A program made the position numbers and the translations under genes. 60,632 bases of DNA from Selenomonadaceae bacterium (lineage in GTDB: Bacteria > Bacillota > Negativicutes > Selenomonadales > Selenomonadaceae), in the NCBI GenBank assembly GCA_017427545.1, contig JAFRSO010000016.1, forward strand, positions 1 through 60,632, written 5' to 3'. The notes under the pieces were generated by a model. It was not told where the DNA came from. It saw only the letters and a program-made list of their open reading frames with translations, and searched no databases. Each line of letters starts with the position of its first letter. Positions within the stretch are counted from its first letter, which is position 1. Shown piece after piece: positions 17,660 to 27,128 of the stretch.

Positions 17660-17689
17660 TTGTACAGCAGAAAATTTTTTTGTTATAAT
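17660..17689 (+). promoter_or_regulatory. Predicted sigma-A promoter of the NhaC-type antiporter
   Basis: TTGTAC, 18 bases, TATAAT. The repeat tract at 17703-17774 would make up nearly the entire 5' leader. Confidence 0.6.
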
Positions 17690-17702
17690 CTTTGAGTTTT
17701 AA

Positions 17703-17774
17703 GGGAGCAGGGAACAAGGAACAATGAACAAGTTTAAAATCCCTAGTTCCTAGTTCCTAATTACTAGTTCCTAA
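17703..17774. repeat. Heptamer repeat tract, GGGAGCA then CTAGTTC types
   Basis: GGGAGCAGGGAACAAGGAACA units are followed by CCCTAGTTCCTAGTTCC units in opposite sense, ending at the AGGAGG of the next gene. It can pair into a leader hairpin directly before the ribosome site. Confidence 0.8.
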
Positions 17775-17784
17775 AGGAGGTTTT

Positions 17785-19308
17785 ATGCTAATGGAAAATT
17801 CTGCGTTGTCAATGCTGCCACCGATTATCACGATAATCCTCGCGCTTTGGACGAAGGAAGTTTATACGTCGCTGATAATCGGAATCTTCGCGGGCGCAAT
17901 GCTCTTTACGGGCGGCAACTTTCTCGAATCTATCGTTACCTTCTTCGATATTATGGAAAGCAAGGTTGGCGGCAATGTCAACATTTTGGTCTTCCTCGTC
18001 ATACTCGGAATTCTCGTTGCGATTATCAGTAAATCCGGTGCTACCAAGGCTTACGGCGATTGGGCACGCTCCGTAATTTCCGGTAAACGCTCCGCCCTCG
18101 GTTTGACGGCTTTTTTGGGCATTTTGATTTTTATCGACGACTACTTCAATTGCCTCACCGTCGGTACTATCATGCGCCCCGTCACCGATAAATTTAAAAT
18201 CTGTCGTGCCAAACTCGCTTACGTCATCGACTCAACCGCTGCTCCCGTATGCATTATCGCGCCCGTTTCAAGTTGGGCGGCGGCTGTAGGTTCATCACTT
18301 CCCGAAGGCTCGCTTATCGACGGATTTTTACTCTTCCTGCAGACCATTCCTTTCAACCTCTACGCTATCTTGACTATGATTTTCATGGCGTTTATCGTCG
18401 TCACAGGACGTGATTTTGCTACAATGGGTGCAGAAGTCCGCAAGAATAATGAGCACTTTGAAGTTCCCGCCGAATATCAAGATAACGTCAGCGGCGAACA
18501 ATCTTCGGGCGGTCAAGGTAAAATTGTTGATTTGGTTCTCCCGCTGATTGTCCTCATCAGCGTCTGTATTTACGCCATGCTTTACACGGGCGGTATTCAT
18601 GACGGCAAATCTATCTCCGACGCCTTCGCGGATTGTGACGCCTCTAAAGCTCTTGCACTAGGTTCATTTATCGCCCTGATTTTTATATCGCTACTCTATC
18701 TGCCGCGCAAGGTCGTAAACTTCAGTGAGTATTGCGAATGCTATTCTCAAGGCTTCAAAGCTATGGTTCCCGCAATTTTTATCCTCTGCTTGGCGTGGAC
18801 ACTTTCGGGCATTTGCTCTGACAGCTATTTGAATCTCGGCGGCTATGTCGGCGGCATTGTTCAGGAAAACGCTTCTCTGGCTATGTTCCTGCCCGTAATT
18901 TTCTTCCTCGTATCAATGGGATTGGCTTTCGCGACCGGTACCAGTTGGGGCACATTCGGCATTTTGATTCCGATTGCAATGTCAGTACTCGTCAACCTTC
19001 CCGCTGAACAGGCCGCTAATCTGCTCGTCATTTGCATTGCCGCGATTTTGGCAGGTTCAGTTGGCGGCGACCATGCGTCCCCCATTTCCGACACGACCAT
19101 TTTAGCTTCAGCGGGTGCGCAGTGTCATCATATCGACCACGTTTCTACGCAAGTTCCCTACGTCTTGACGGTTTCAAGTTGCTGCGTAGTCGGATATCTC
19201 GTTGCGGGCATCACTCAAAACGGCTGGCTCGGATTGGGAATATCGCTGGCTTGCCTCGCGGTAGTTATGATTATTGTTCGGGCTAAAGTTCCCGCCATCG
19301 ACGTTTAG
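17785..19308 (+). CDS. NhaC-family Na+/H+ antiporter
   Basis: The 507-residue membrane protein has about 11-12 helices. Family-typical stretches are FIDDYFNCLTVGTIMRPVTDK, the DSTAAPVCIIAPVSSW loop and SVGGDHASPISDTTIL near the C-terminus. Such proteins exchange cations for protons or sometimes organic acids (MleN-type malate/lactate exchange), so the exact substrate is uncertain. The start region ATGCTAATGG has AGGAGG upstream; either ATG may be used. The TAG stop lies at the start of a heptamer tract. Confidence 0.88.
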   Translation: MLMENSALSMLPPIITIILALWTKEVYTSLIIGIFAGAMLFTGGNFLESIVTFFDIMESKVGGNVNILVFLVILGILVAIISKSGATKAYGDWARSVISGKRSALGLTAFLGILIFIDDYFNCLTVGTIMRPVTDKFKICRAKLAYVIDSTAAPVCIIAPVSSWAAAVGSSLPEGSLIDGFLLFLQTIPFNLYAILTMIFMAFIVVTGRDFATMGAEVRKNNEHFEVPAEYQDNVSGEQSSGGQGKIVDLVLPLIVLISVCIYAMLYTGGIHDGKSISDAFADCDASKALALGSFIALIFISLLYLPRKVVNFSEYCECYSQGFKAMVPAIFILCLAWTLSGICSDSYLNLGGYVGGIVQENASLAMFLPVIFFLVSMGLAFATGTSWGTFGILIPIAMSVLVNLPAEQAANLLVICIAAILAGSVGGDHASPISDTTILASAGAQCHHIDHVSTQVPYVLTVSSCCVVGYLVAGITQNGWLGLGISLACLAVVMIIVRAKVPAIDV

Positions 19309-19379
19309 TTAGGGACTAGGAACTAGGAACTAGATTACTAATCCCTACTAGTTCCCAGTTCCTATTTACTAGTTCCTAA
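19306..19379. repeat. Heptamer repeat hairpin (TAGGAAC type), copy 3
   Basis: The left arm is TAGGGACTAGGAACTAGG-like; the right arm is the reverse of copy 1 (CTAATCCCTACTAGTTCC, then AGTTCCTATTTACTAGTTCC). It runs from the NhaC stop codon to the ribosome site of the next gene. Confidence 0.87.
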
Positions 19380-19395
19380 GAAAGGAGATTATATT

Positions 19396-22300
19396 ATGGA
19401 TACTACTATTCAATCAGGAGTTGCGACGGGTTCAGGCGAATTAGTCGTTTTCAGCGGTAAAACCACAGTCGAAAGTTTCAAGAGCGGTTTCGGCGAAGGT
19501 TCCGACACGGTTTATATTCCCGAAGATTATCCCGCTGTCGACTTCAAAGAGGGCGTCTTGACTTTCTACGACGACACAAACTCTTTAACGTTTAAAAACA
19601 TCACTTCGACGGCGCAAATCAATACGTATTACGCAATGAACGGCTCACTCGACAAGCAAGTTTATATCGCCGACGATGAGTGGTACAAAGTCACTAAAGG
19701 TGAGGCGCAATATTACGTTGGCGCGACTGCGAAGATGAATCACGGCATAGACTTCAGCGGCATCACTCGCCCGATTAACGTTACGCTTGATACCGCCGAC
19801 GTGGCTAACGACGAATCCATTTGGATTAACAACGTCTATTCGATACGCGGCGGCAACTCTTCGACGACTATCACCGGCTCGGCTAAAGCTGATACGATTC
19901 TTGCGGGCACCGGCTCAACCACAATCAACGCGGCTGGTGGCAACGATTTAATTTCTTTGAGCAGCGACTCGGCTCTCATCACTTACGAGACAGGCGACGG
20001 CAACGATACGATTTACGGTTTCGATTCAAATTCCACGCTTTCTTCTGACAGTACCTATACAACGCAAGTCAGCGGCAACGATTTAATTGTCACAATCGGG
20101 AACAGCAAAATTACATTGGTCGACGCGGCGAGTTTGTCTAATCCCAACATTGCGTCAAGTAATCCGCTTGTTCAGGTGGTTGAAGCGATTTTGAAACGCA
20201 CTGAAGCCGGTTATCCGGTGATAGCAGGGCTTGTTTTCAACCCGACTGAAATTACAGGGCCCACTCCGACAAATTACGCTGCAAAAGAAGATTGGACGAT
20301 AAAGAGCGCGGACAATCTGGAACTTTACGGCGTTCACTACACGCCGGAAAACTCTAATGACAAATGGGTCGTGCTGGTTCACGGCTACGGCTGCGATTTA
20401 GCGTCAATGAATCCTTTCGCGACTTTTTATCTTGCCAACGATTACAATGTCTTGATGATTGACCAACGCGCCGCAGGTAAGTCTGAAGGTACGTGGCTGA
20501 CGATGGGCGTGGCTGAAAGTCAAGACGTTGCTCTTTGGACGCAAGAAATTGTCAATCGTTATCCCGATTCTAAAATTACTTTGCACGGCGTTTCAATGGG
20601 TGCTGCAACCGCAATGCTTGCCGCCGCCCGCTCCGACATCAAAAATGTCACGTCGATTGTTGAGGATTGCGGCTACAGCGATGTTATGAAAACTTTCGAT
20701 ACGATTGTATCAAGCCACCCTGAACTTGCTGCACTCGGTATATCGTCTGAAATTATACCGCTTATAGATCCTGTCGCACAAAGTTTGACGGGCTATTACT
20801 TGCACGACGCCGCTCCCATTGACTCTATCGCTTCCGTAAAAATGCCGACTCTTTTCATTAGCGGCGACGACGACGGTGTTGCACCGGTCAGTATGCTACA
20901 CGAACTTTACGACGAGTCGGGCGCAGAAGTCAAAGAAAAATTTATCGTCGAAGGGGCAGGACATGCCCGCTCCGGCTTAGATGACCCCGTAGGTTACAGC
21001 AATGCCGTGTTCAGATTTGTTGCCGAAGCTGACGGCGAAGGTTGGAGCACTGACAATTTCTCCCCGAATATTTCTCTGCGCGGAACAAAATATAACGATA
21101 CGATTTCTAACAGCGGATACAATGTAACGGTTAATGCACTCGGCGGCAATGACTCAATTACAAACATTGGGGCAAGTTCGACAATCTACGGCGGCACAGG
21201 TGATGATTCAATTTCCAACAGCGAAGTGAACGAAGTTTTAATTAATGCCGGCTCCGGCAATGATTTCATTTACAACTATCACGCCTATTACCCGACACTC
21301 AAAGGCGGCGCGGGTAATGATTCTATCGTCGTAACCAGAGGTCATTACACCAACATTGACGGCGGCGCAGGTAACGATACCATTTTGGGCGAGATTACTG
21401 ACGCGAATTCAACGTGGGCTATGGGCGGTTATGCAGTCATTTCGGGCGGCTCAGGTAATGATTTTATCAACCCGATTTTCAGCGACAGCGCAAGTATTCT
21501 AGGCGGCCGGGGCAATGATACGATCATCAATCAAGGCGATGATACGACTCTCAACGGCGGCACAGGTGATGACGTTATCAGCTTGCAAGGTTCGTCGATT
21601 GCAAGTAACGTCTTTGAATATGCCACGGGCGACGGCTCCGATAAAATTTTTGGCTTCAATGAAACGGCGACGTTGAGTTTGACTAGCGGGGCAAGTTGGT
21701 CGACAGTTCAAAGCGGCTCTGATGTCGTCGTACAAGTTGCGGACAGCTCAATCACTCTGGCTAATGCCGCAAGCTTGAACACGCTCAACATAATCAACTA
21801 CGAAATTCCCGCGCTCAACATTAATAACACCTCGAACGATACTTTAATCACCGGCTCTGCTAAAAATGATACGATTCAAAACAGCGGCTCCAATGTCACA
21901 ATCAGAGGCAAGGCGGGCAATGATTCAATCGTCTCAAGCGGCAGTCGTGGCACCTTAAATGGTGAGGCCGGCAATGATACTTTGAAAGTCAGCGGCAGTC
22001 AAAATGTCGTCAACGGCGATTACGGCAACGATTCTATTCAGCTGACAGCCGGCAGCTATCAACTGACAGTCAACGGCGGTTACGGCAATGACACTATTGA
22101 AGTCAACGGTTCCAACGTCACGGTTAATCCCGGCGCAGGTTATGATTCGGTGTCGATTGGCGGGGAAAATGTCCTGCTTTACTACGACGGCGGCATTGAT
22201 ACTGTTATCGGCTTCAATAATACTTCGGCAGTTTCCGTCAACAGCAGCGATTATGAAACTTTTGACGAGGGAATAAGTTTCATGCTCTACAAAGGCAAAA

Positions 22301-25263
22301 ATGATTTTCTCTACCTTGAAAATGTCGGGCTGATGAACGATGAGATTAAAATCAATGGCGAGGCTCATACCCTTGAGAACAAAAAGCTTGAATTGCTATC
22401 CCCCGGAACGTATACAATCGGCAGGAGCAATGTCAGCATAGTGGGCACAGAGGGCGATGACGTTATCAGCTTGGCTTCGACGGCAACTAATGATGTCATT
22501 GAATACACAGGCGGCAACGATACGATTTACGGCTACAACGAGACTACGACGCTATCAATCAGCGGGAATTATTCATCGGTCGTGAGCGGCAAAGATGTTA
22601 TATTCACCACGGGCGGCGGTAGTGTCAGATTGGTTGACGCGGGCAAGATTGTCGGCAGTGGCAACAGTTTCGTTTTGTATGAAAAATCTACGGTCACGGT
22701 TGACGGGCGAACATTTGAGTTGACGGAAGATGTGCCGCAAGGTTTGACAGTGACGGGTGCGAACGGCTCCTACACATTAAGTCACGTAATCACGGATACG
22801 GAAGCCGCAATTGGTGATTTTTCGAGTGATGATGTTAGAAAACTCTTCACGGAAAAAGTCCTCGTGGCAGGCTCCGACAATTACAGCTTGCAAGCAAGTA
22901 CAATGGGCTTGGTAAAAGTAAGCGGCATATCGGGCGGCGCGACTGTAACAGGTGGCCTCACGAGCATTAGCGGCAGTGCAGTTCCTGCTGATGACGAATA
23001 CGCGGGACAATATTTCTACGTGGACACGGCGACGGAAGGTTCAATCACTTTCGACAAAAGGACGTACAATATCAGCGGCGATGAGAGCGTTGAGTTGGAG
23101 GCGGATTTTGATTCAAACGGCGGCTACGTTGGAGCGGTTGACAGCTTAAACGGGACGATTAGCGGCGACTTCACGGCACATGAAGTGACAATCAACAGCA
23201 GCAATGCTCTGCAGATTTCGGGCGATGAATCGGTTGGAATCAGCGACGACGGCTATAAAATTATCGATCTTGCAGAAAATGCGAGCTTGACGGTATCGAG
23301 GGGCGGCACTTACACCGTCAATGATACCGAACTCAAAGCGAAGTCGGGCGACGTGATTATAGGTTTGAGCGGTTCCGACGCGTACATTTACGGCAGGGAA
23401 AATTTAATCACGCGCAGCACGTCGACGGAGGATATAATCAGCTTCTTCAATCCGAAAAATACTTCAGTTATCAGTTCTCAAGCGGACGTGACATTGGGCG
23501 GCGGAGATTTGGCGATTGTCGAAAATACCTCGGAGCGCGTCAACATTACTTCCGGTGATGATACGATTGTCAGCAAGGGCAGCGACGTTCACGCGACATT
23601 GACGGGTGGCAATACGTGGTTATTCGTTCCTGAAGGCAAGATGACTTTGGAAGGTTACGACGCGTCGACGGGTTCGGGATTCGGTACGAATTACAGCGAC
23701 ATATACAATGCGATTGACAGCGAGGCAATTAATTTCTCACGCGGCGGCAAAGTGTCGATAAATTCTGCGGAGATTGTTCATGACGGCGGATTGGTTAATT
23801 TCTTCGACCGTGTCGGTCATAAGCAGAAGGTTGGATTTGCGCAAGGTGAATCACTTGACGCGAGCTTAGAGACTGACAATTTACTTTTAGTCGCGAAACG
23901 TAACGGTTCAATCACGGGCGGCAGTGGCAATGATACGATTATTGCAAATGCGGGAGCATTTGTAGACGGCGGCGCAGGCTCCAATTTCGTTACCATGAGC
24001 GGCGGCAATTCCAATATCGTCTTCAACGGCAAGACGACGGTTGAGGGCTTCAATACGGGATTCGGCAGCGGTTCGGACACGCTTTATATCCCCGGCGACC
24101 CTGCGGGCGTGGACTTCAAAGCGGACGGCTTGACTTTTATCGGCGGCAACAACAGCGTACTTCTCTCCAACGTGACGGATACCGCGAAAGTTAATTTGTT
24201 CCACAGAAAGAGAAATGTGCTCAATAAGGGCGTGTTCATAGCGCAAGATAAATGGTACAAGGTCGAGAGCAGTGATTTGACTGTGAAGAGCGGCGAGGAA
24301 GTTTATTTCGTGGGGCCGAGTCCAACGGGCAATTATGGCGTTGACTTCAGCGGCATTTCTCAAGCCCTCAACATCACGTTGGATACGGCTTATGTGGACA
24401 GTCCGGACTATGTGCCAACGACAATGTGGGTAAATAGTGTGCACTCGATAAAGGGCGGTGCCGGCAAGACGACAATCACATCTTCGGCGAAAAATGATAC
24501 GATGGTCAGCGGTTCGGGCTACACTGAATTTAAATTCGCGGCGGGCAGCGGCATTGACACGATTAAAGATTTTGCCTTCCTGGACGAGGCGACGCCCGAT
24601 AAGATTGACATAGGCTCCAACGACGTTTCCAAAGTCACCGTCAACAAAGAGGGAACAGTTGCTCTGAATTTCAACAGCGGCAATGATTGGTTGATGATTG
24701 AGGGTGCGCAGGGCAAGACGTTCAAGCTGAATGATTTGGCGGCGCGAGTGGACTTGCAGACGATAGCTTATGACAAGCAGGCGAATTATTTCATGGCGAC
24801 GGCCAAGCGTGCGACCTTGACGGTTGATGAGGGCGCGGAAATTTGGCTGGACGGTTCGCAAGGAAAAACTTTCGTCGGGGATATAAGATGTGTGGACGCT
24901 ACCAACTCGACGGGCAGAAATGTTTTGGCGGGCAATGAATTGAATAACACGCTCAAGGGCGGCTACGGTGACGCGACGTTATGGGGCGGCGATTATGGCG
25001 ACGACCTGATGATTGGCGGCAGCAGTCGGAACACATTCGTTTATGCGTTGGGTAATGGCAATGACAGGATTCAAAACGCCAATTCGGGCGACGTTGTGAG
25101 GTTTGACGGTTTGACGCTTGATGACATTTCTTCGGCGCGGACAGTTGGCAATTACACTGCGATTAATTTTACAGACGGCGGCAGCTTGCAAGTTACAGGT
25201 TCGGCGGACGTAGCATTTTCAATCGGCGGAGAAAAATACACAGCCGCTCAACTTAGGAATTAG
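19396..25263 (+). CDS. Giant RTX protein with alpha/beta hydrolase domain
   Basis: The 1955-residue protein has no N-terminal signal and is probably exported by a type I system not present here. Residues ~17-175 form a beta-rich module ending in RTX-like repeats. Residues ~298-545 are an alpha/beta hydrolase with the oxyanion stretch VLVHGYG, nucleophile Ser400 in HGVSMG, an acidic residue in GDDDG (491-493) and His523 in GAGHAR. Residues ~555-960 are GGxGND repeats and ~960-1530 degenerate beta repeats. A second copy of the N-terminal module lies at ~1537-1710, then a final RTX region. The hydrolase resembles cell-surface acyl or peptide hydrolases; the substrate is unknown. AAAGGAG precedes the ATG. 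LRN and the TAG stop are repeat-derived. Confidence 0.88.
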   Translation: MDTTIQSGVATGSGELVVFSGKTTVESFKSGFGEGSDTVYIPEDYPAVDFKEGVLTFYDDTNSLTFKNITSTAQINTYYAMNGSLDKQVYIADDEWYKVTKGEAQYYVGATAKMNHGIDFSGITRPINVTLDTADVANDESIWINNVYSIRGGNSSTTITGSAKADTILAGTGSTTINAAGGNDLISLSSDSALITYETGDGNDTIYGFDSNSTLSSDSTYTTQVSGNDLIVTIGNSKITLVDAASLSNPNIASSNPLVQVVEAILKRTEAGYPVIAGLVFNPTEITGPTPTNYAAKEDWTIKSADNLELYGVHYTPENSNDKWVVLVHGYGCDLASMNPFATFYLANDYNVLMIDQRAAGKSEGTWLTMGVAESQDVALWTQEIVNRYPDSKITLHGVSMGAATAMLAAARSDIKNVTSIVEDCGYSDVMKTFDTIVSSHPELAALGISSEIIPLIDPVAQSLTGYYLHDAAPIDSIASVKMPTLFISGDDDGVAPVSMLHELYDESGAEVKEKFIVEGAGHARSGLDDPVGYSNAVFRFVAEADGEGWSTDNFSPNISLRGTKYNDTISNSGYNVTVNALGGNDSITNIGASSTIYGGTGDDSISNSEVNEVLINAGSGNDFIYNYHAYYPTLKGGAGNDSIVVTRGHYTNIDGGAGNDTILGEITDANSTWAMGGYAVISGGSGNDFINPIFSDSASILGGRGNDTIINQGDDTTLNGGTGDDVISLQGSSIASNVFEYATGDGSDKIFGFNETATLSLTSGASWSTVQSGSDVVVQVADSSITLANAASLNTLNIINYEIPALNINNTSNDTLITGSAKNDTIQNSGSNVTIRGKAGNDSIVSSGSRGTLNGEAGNDTLKVSGSQNVVNGDYGNDSIQLTAGSYQLTVNGGYGNDTIEVNGSNVTVNPGAGYDSVSIGGENVLLYYDGGIDTVIGFNNTSAVSVNSSDYETFDEGISFMLYKGKNDFLYLENVGLMNDEIKINGEAHTLENKKLELLSPGTYTIGRSNVSIVGTEGDDVISLASTATNDVIEYTGGNDTIYGYNETTTLSISGNYSSVVSGKDVIFTTGGGSVRLVDAGKIVGSGNSFVLYEKSTVTVDGRTFELTEDVPQGLTVTGANGSYTLSHVITDTEAAIGDFSSDDVRKLFTEKVLVAGSDNYSLQASTMGLVKVSGISGGATVTGGLTSISGSAVPADDEYAGQYFYVDTATEGSITFDKRTYNISGDESVELEADFDSNGGYVGAVDSLNGTISGDFTAHEVTINSSNALQISGDESVGISDDGYKIIDLAENASLTVSRGGTYTVNDTELKAKSGDVIIGLSGSDAYIYGRENLITRSTSTEDIISFFNPKNTSVISSQADVTLGGGDLAIVENTSERVNITSGDDTIVSKGSDVHATLTGGNTWLFVPEGKMTLEGYDASTGSGFGTNYSDIYNAIDSEAINFSRGGKVSINSAEIVHDGGLVNFFDRVGHKQKVGFAQGESLDASLETDNLLLVAKRNGSITGGSGNDTIIANAGAFVDGGAGSNFVTMSGGNSNIVFNGKTTVEGFNTGFGSGSDTLYIPGDPAGVDFKADGLTFIGGNNSVLLSNVTDTAKVNLFHRKRNVLNKGVFIAQDKWYKVESSDLTVKSGEEVYFVGPSPTGNYGVDFSGISQALNITLDTAYVDSPDYVPTTMWVNSVHSIKGGAGKTTITSSAKNDTMVSGSGYTEFKFAAGSGIDTIKDFAFLDEATPDKIDIGSNDVSKVTVNKEGTVALNFNSGNDWLMIEGAQGKTFKLNDLAARVDLQTIAYDKQANYFMATAKRATLTVDEGAEIWLDGSQGKTFVGDIRCVDATNSTGRNVLAGNELNNTLKGGYGDATLWGGDYGDDLMIGGSSRNTFVYALGNGNDRIQNANSGDVVRFDGLTLDDISSARTVGNYTAINFTDGGSLQVTGSADVAFSIGGEKYTAAQLRN

Positions 25264-25291
25264 GAATTAGGAACTAGGAACTAGGAACTAG
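25253..25291. repeat. Heptamer repeat tract, TAGGAAT/TAGGAAC type
   Basis: Five consecutive units (TTAGGAA, TTAGGAA, CTAGGAA and so on) form the 3' end of the RTX hydrolase gene and supply its stop codon. Confidence 0.85.
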
Positions 25292-25361
25292 ATTGCGAGA
25301 TTGCTAGATTGCTAGATTGCGAGACACTGGCAATCTGACCACTTGCAATCTTGCAATCTAT
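25291..25361. repeat. Octamer repeat tract, GATTGCTA type
   Basis: Four 8-bp units (GATTGCGA, GATTGCTA, GATTGCTA, GATTGCGA) are followed after a short spacer by inverted units (GCAATC, CTTGCAATCTTGCAATC). The unit length differs from the other tracts. It is embedded between two TAGGAAC-type halves. Confidence 0.8.
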
Positions 25362-25406
25362 CTACTAATCCCTACTAGTTCCCAGTTCCTAATTACTAGT
25401 TCCTAA
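25362..25406. repeat. Right half of a TAGGAAC-type repeat hairpin, copy 4
   Basis: CTACTAATCCCTACTAGTTC, then CCAGTTCCTAATTACTAGTTC, ending one base before AAGAAAGGAG. It matches the right arms at 19306-19379 and 27043-27108; its left arm is separated by the octamer tract. Confidence 0.85.
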
Positions 25407-25420
25407 GAAAGGAGATCTTC

Positions 25421-27043
25421 ATGACAGAAAATGAGTACCACCTCAACGACATGTTCAACGCCTTGACGGTAATCGGGCGCGGCGACTACGTGATAGTTTA
25501 CGACGTGAAAACCGATACTGCCCGCTACAGCAAAGCCGTCGTCGAATTGTTCGGCTTGCCCGACGAATACATTTCCGGCTACACGACGTGGGCAAATTAC
25601 ATTCACCCTGAAGACAAATTCGCCTATACTCACATGATGAAAACTCTGCTTGACGGCGAAACTCAAAGCTACGACTTGACATATCGCACACGCCTAAAGG
25701 ACGGTTCATATACCATGATGCGATATATCGGCGCGGTGATTGGCAATTTCATCGGCGGCATCATGATTAACGAGGGCTTGCTTGAGAGTACCGACCCGAT
25801 AACCCTTCTGCGCAATCAATACGGTTTCTTCCGAGACCTTGCCGCAGTCGTCGAGCTGAACAAAAAATGCGTTATCGTCCTGTGCGGAATCAACAAGATG
25901 AATAACATCAACGCCGAGCACGGTTACACCTTCGGCAATTCGGTATTGCAGGCGGCGGGCTGGCTCCTTCAAGAATCAATCGGTCAAGAGGGCACGGTTT
26001 ATCGCATGGACGGCGCGAAGTTTGCCTTTCTGACGGAAACATTGACTCCTGAAGAAGTTGCCGCGAGGTATGAAAAAATTCGGCGGGCGGCATTTGCAGG
26101 TTTACCGGTTGAAAACGTCCGTCAAGTGTTGTCGATAAACGGCGGCATGATTCATTTCGAGGGCGGCTCCACTGATGAACGGTCGGTATTTTCCTGCTTG
26201 AGTTTTGCCTACAAAGATTCAAAATTCTATCACAACGGCAAGCTGGTCAACTACAACGGCGCAATCGGCATGAATACGCATGATTCGTTGAAGTTGTTGG
26301 ACGATGTGCGCGATTGCATTTTGATGGACTGCAAGGACTTTTCACTGCGCTATCAACCGGTTTTCAATGCCGCGACGGAAAAGTTGACTTCGATTGAGGC
26401 GTTGCTTTGCTGGCACAACGAAAAATACGGCGACGTTCCGCCCGCAGCGTATGTGCCGTATTTGGAGCAGGATTATCTTTTCGAGGAGCTGGGCTATTGG
26501 ATTTTGCGCCGCTCAATGGAAGACGGAATCAAACTTTTGGAGCGCAAGCCGGATTTAATGTTGAACGTGAACATATCGCCCGCACAAATCGTTGATGATT
26601 TTCTGTTCGAGGAGATAGATAAAATTTCAAAATCGGTCGGCTTTCCGCTGAAGAATTTATGTTTTGAGTTGACGCAGAGTTGCCGATTGATTGAGCCGGA
26701 TATTTTGCGGAGGATAGTGCGCGGCTTTAAGTCGAAGGGGATACTTTGCCTGATTGATGATTTTGGGCGCGGAGTAGCGTCAATAGATTTTCTGCGCGAC
26801 CTTGCACCGAATTTCATCAAGCTGGAGCGCGATTACATTTTGCACATAGAGGACGCGGGCAACTTGCAAATAGTGCGGCACTTGTCGGAGCTGGCGTCGG
26901 AGTTAGGCACGAAAGTTTGCTTGAAGGGGATAGAAGACGCGACGATTCGTGAGACGGTGCGAAATTTCCCGATAACGAACGTACAAGGGCATTATTATTC
27001 CGAGGCAGTGACATTCGACGAACTGATTGAGCGGTTCCTGTGA
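25421..27043 (+). CDS. PAS-GGDEF-EAL protein with degenerate active sites
   Basis: The 540-residue cytoplasmic protein has a PAS_3-like domain (~20-110), a GGDEF domain (~125-285) and an EAL domain (~290-535). Such proteins make or break cyclic di-GMP. The GGDEF signature is replaced by MDGAK (196-200), so cyclase activity is unlikely. The EAL motif itself is kept (Glu326), with Asn384, Glu416, Asp446/447, Lys467, Glu505 and Gln522. However, the second Glu of ELTE is Gln419, and the first Glu of EGVE, a catalytic residue in known phosphodiesterases, is Lys502. It is more likely a c-di-GMP or protein-binding sensor than an enzyme. AAAGGAG precedes the ATG. Confidence 0.88.
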   Translation: MTENEYHLNDMFNALTVIGRGDYVIVYDVKTDTARYSKAVVELFGLPDEYISGYTTWANYIHPEDKFAYTHMMKTLLDGETQSYDLTYRTRLKDGSYTMMRYIGAVIGNFIGGIMINEGLLESTDPITLLRNQYGFFRDLAAVVELNKKCVIVLCGINKMNNINAEHGYTFGNSVLQAAGWLLQESIGQEGTVYRMDGAKFAFLTETLTPEEVAARYEKIRRAAFAGLPVENVRQVLSINGGMIHFEGGSTDERSVFSCLSFAYKDSKFYHNGKLVNYNGAIGMNTHDSLKLLDDVRDCILMDCKDFSLRYQPVFNAATEKLTSIEALLCWHNEKYGDVPPAAYVPYLEQDYLFEELGYWILRRSMEDGIKLLERKPDLMLNVNISPAQIVDDFLFEEIDKISKSVGFPLKNLCFELTQSCRLIEPDILRRIVRGFKSKGILCLIDDFGRGVASIDFLRDLAPNFIKLERDYILHIEDAGNLQIVRHLSELASELGTKVCLKGIEDATIRETVRNFPITNVQGHYYSEAVTFDELIERFL

Positions 27044-27108
27044 ATTAGTACTAAGAACTAGATAAACTAATCCCTACTAGTTCCTAGTTCCTAATTACTA
27101 GTTCCTAA
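27043..27108. repeat. Heptamer repeat hairpin (TAGGAAC type), copy 5
   Basis: ATTAGTACTAAGAACTAG, an AAA loop, then CTAATCCCTACTAGTTCC and CTAGTTCCTAATTACTAG. It begins at the stop codon of the EAL gene and ends shortly before the ribosome site of the synthase gene. Confidence 0.85.
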
Positions 27109-27128
27109 ACAACTGAAAGGAGCGTCCC

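Noticed and set aside
23908..24861. Antisense open frame of 317 residues inside the RTX hydrolase gene
   Set aside because: No start signal or recognisable domain; it arises from biased codon use of the sense gene.
25253..25406. Possible CRISPR array
   Set aside because: Repeat units are 7-8 bp, contiguous and without unique spacers; no cas gene is nearby.
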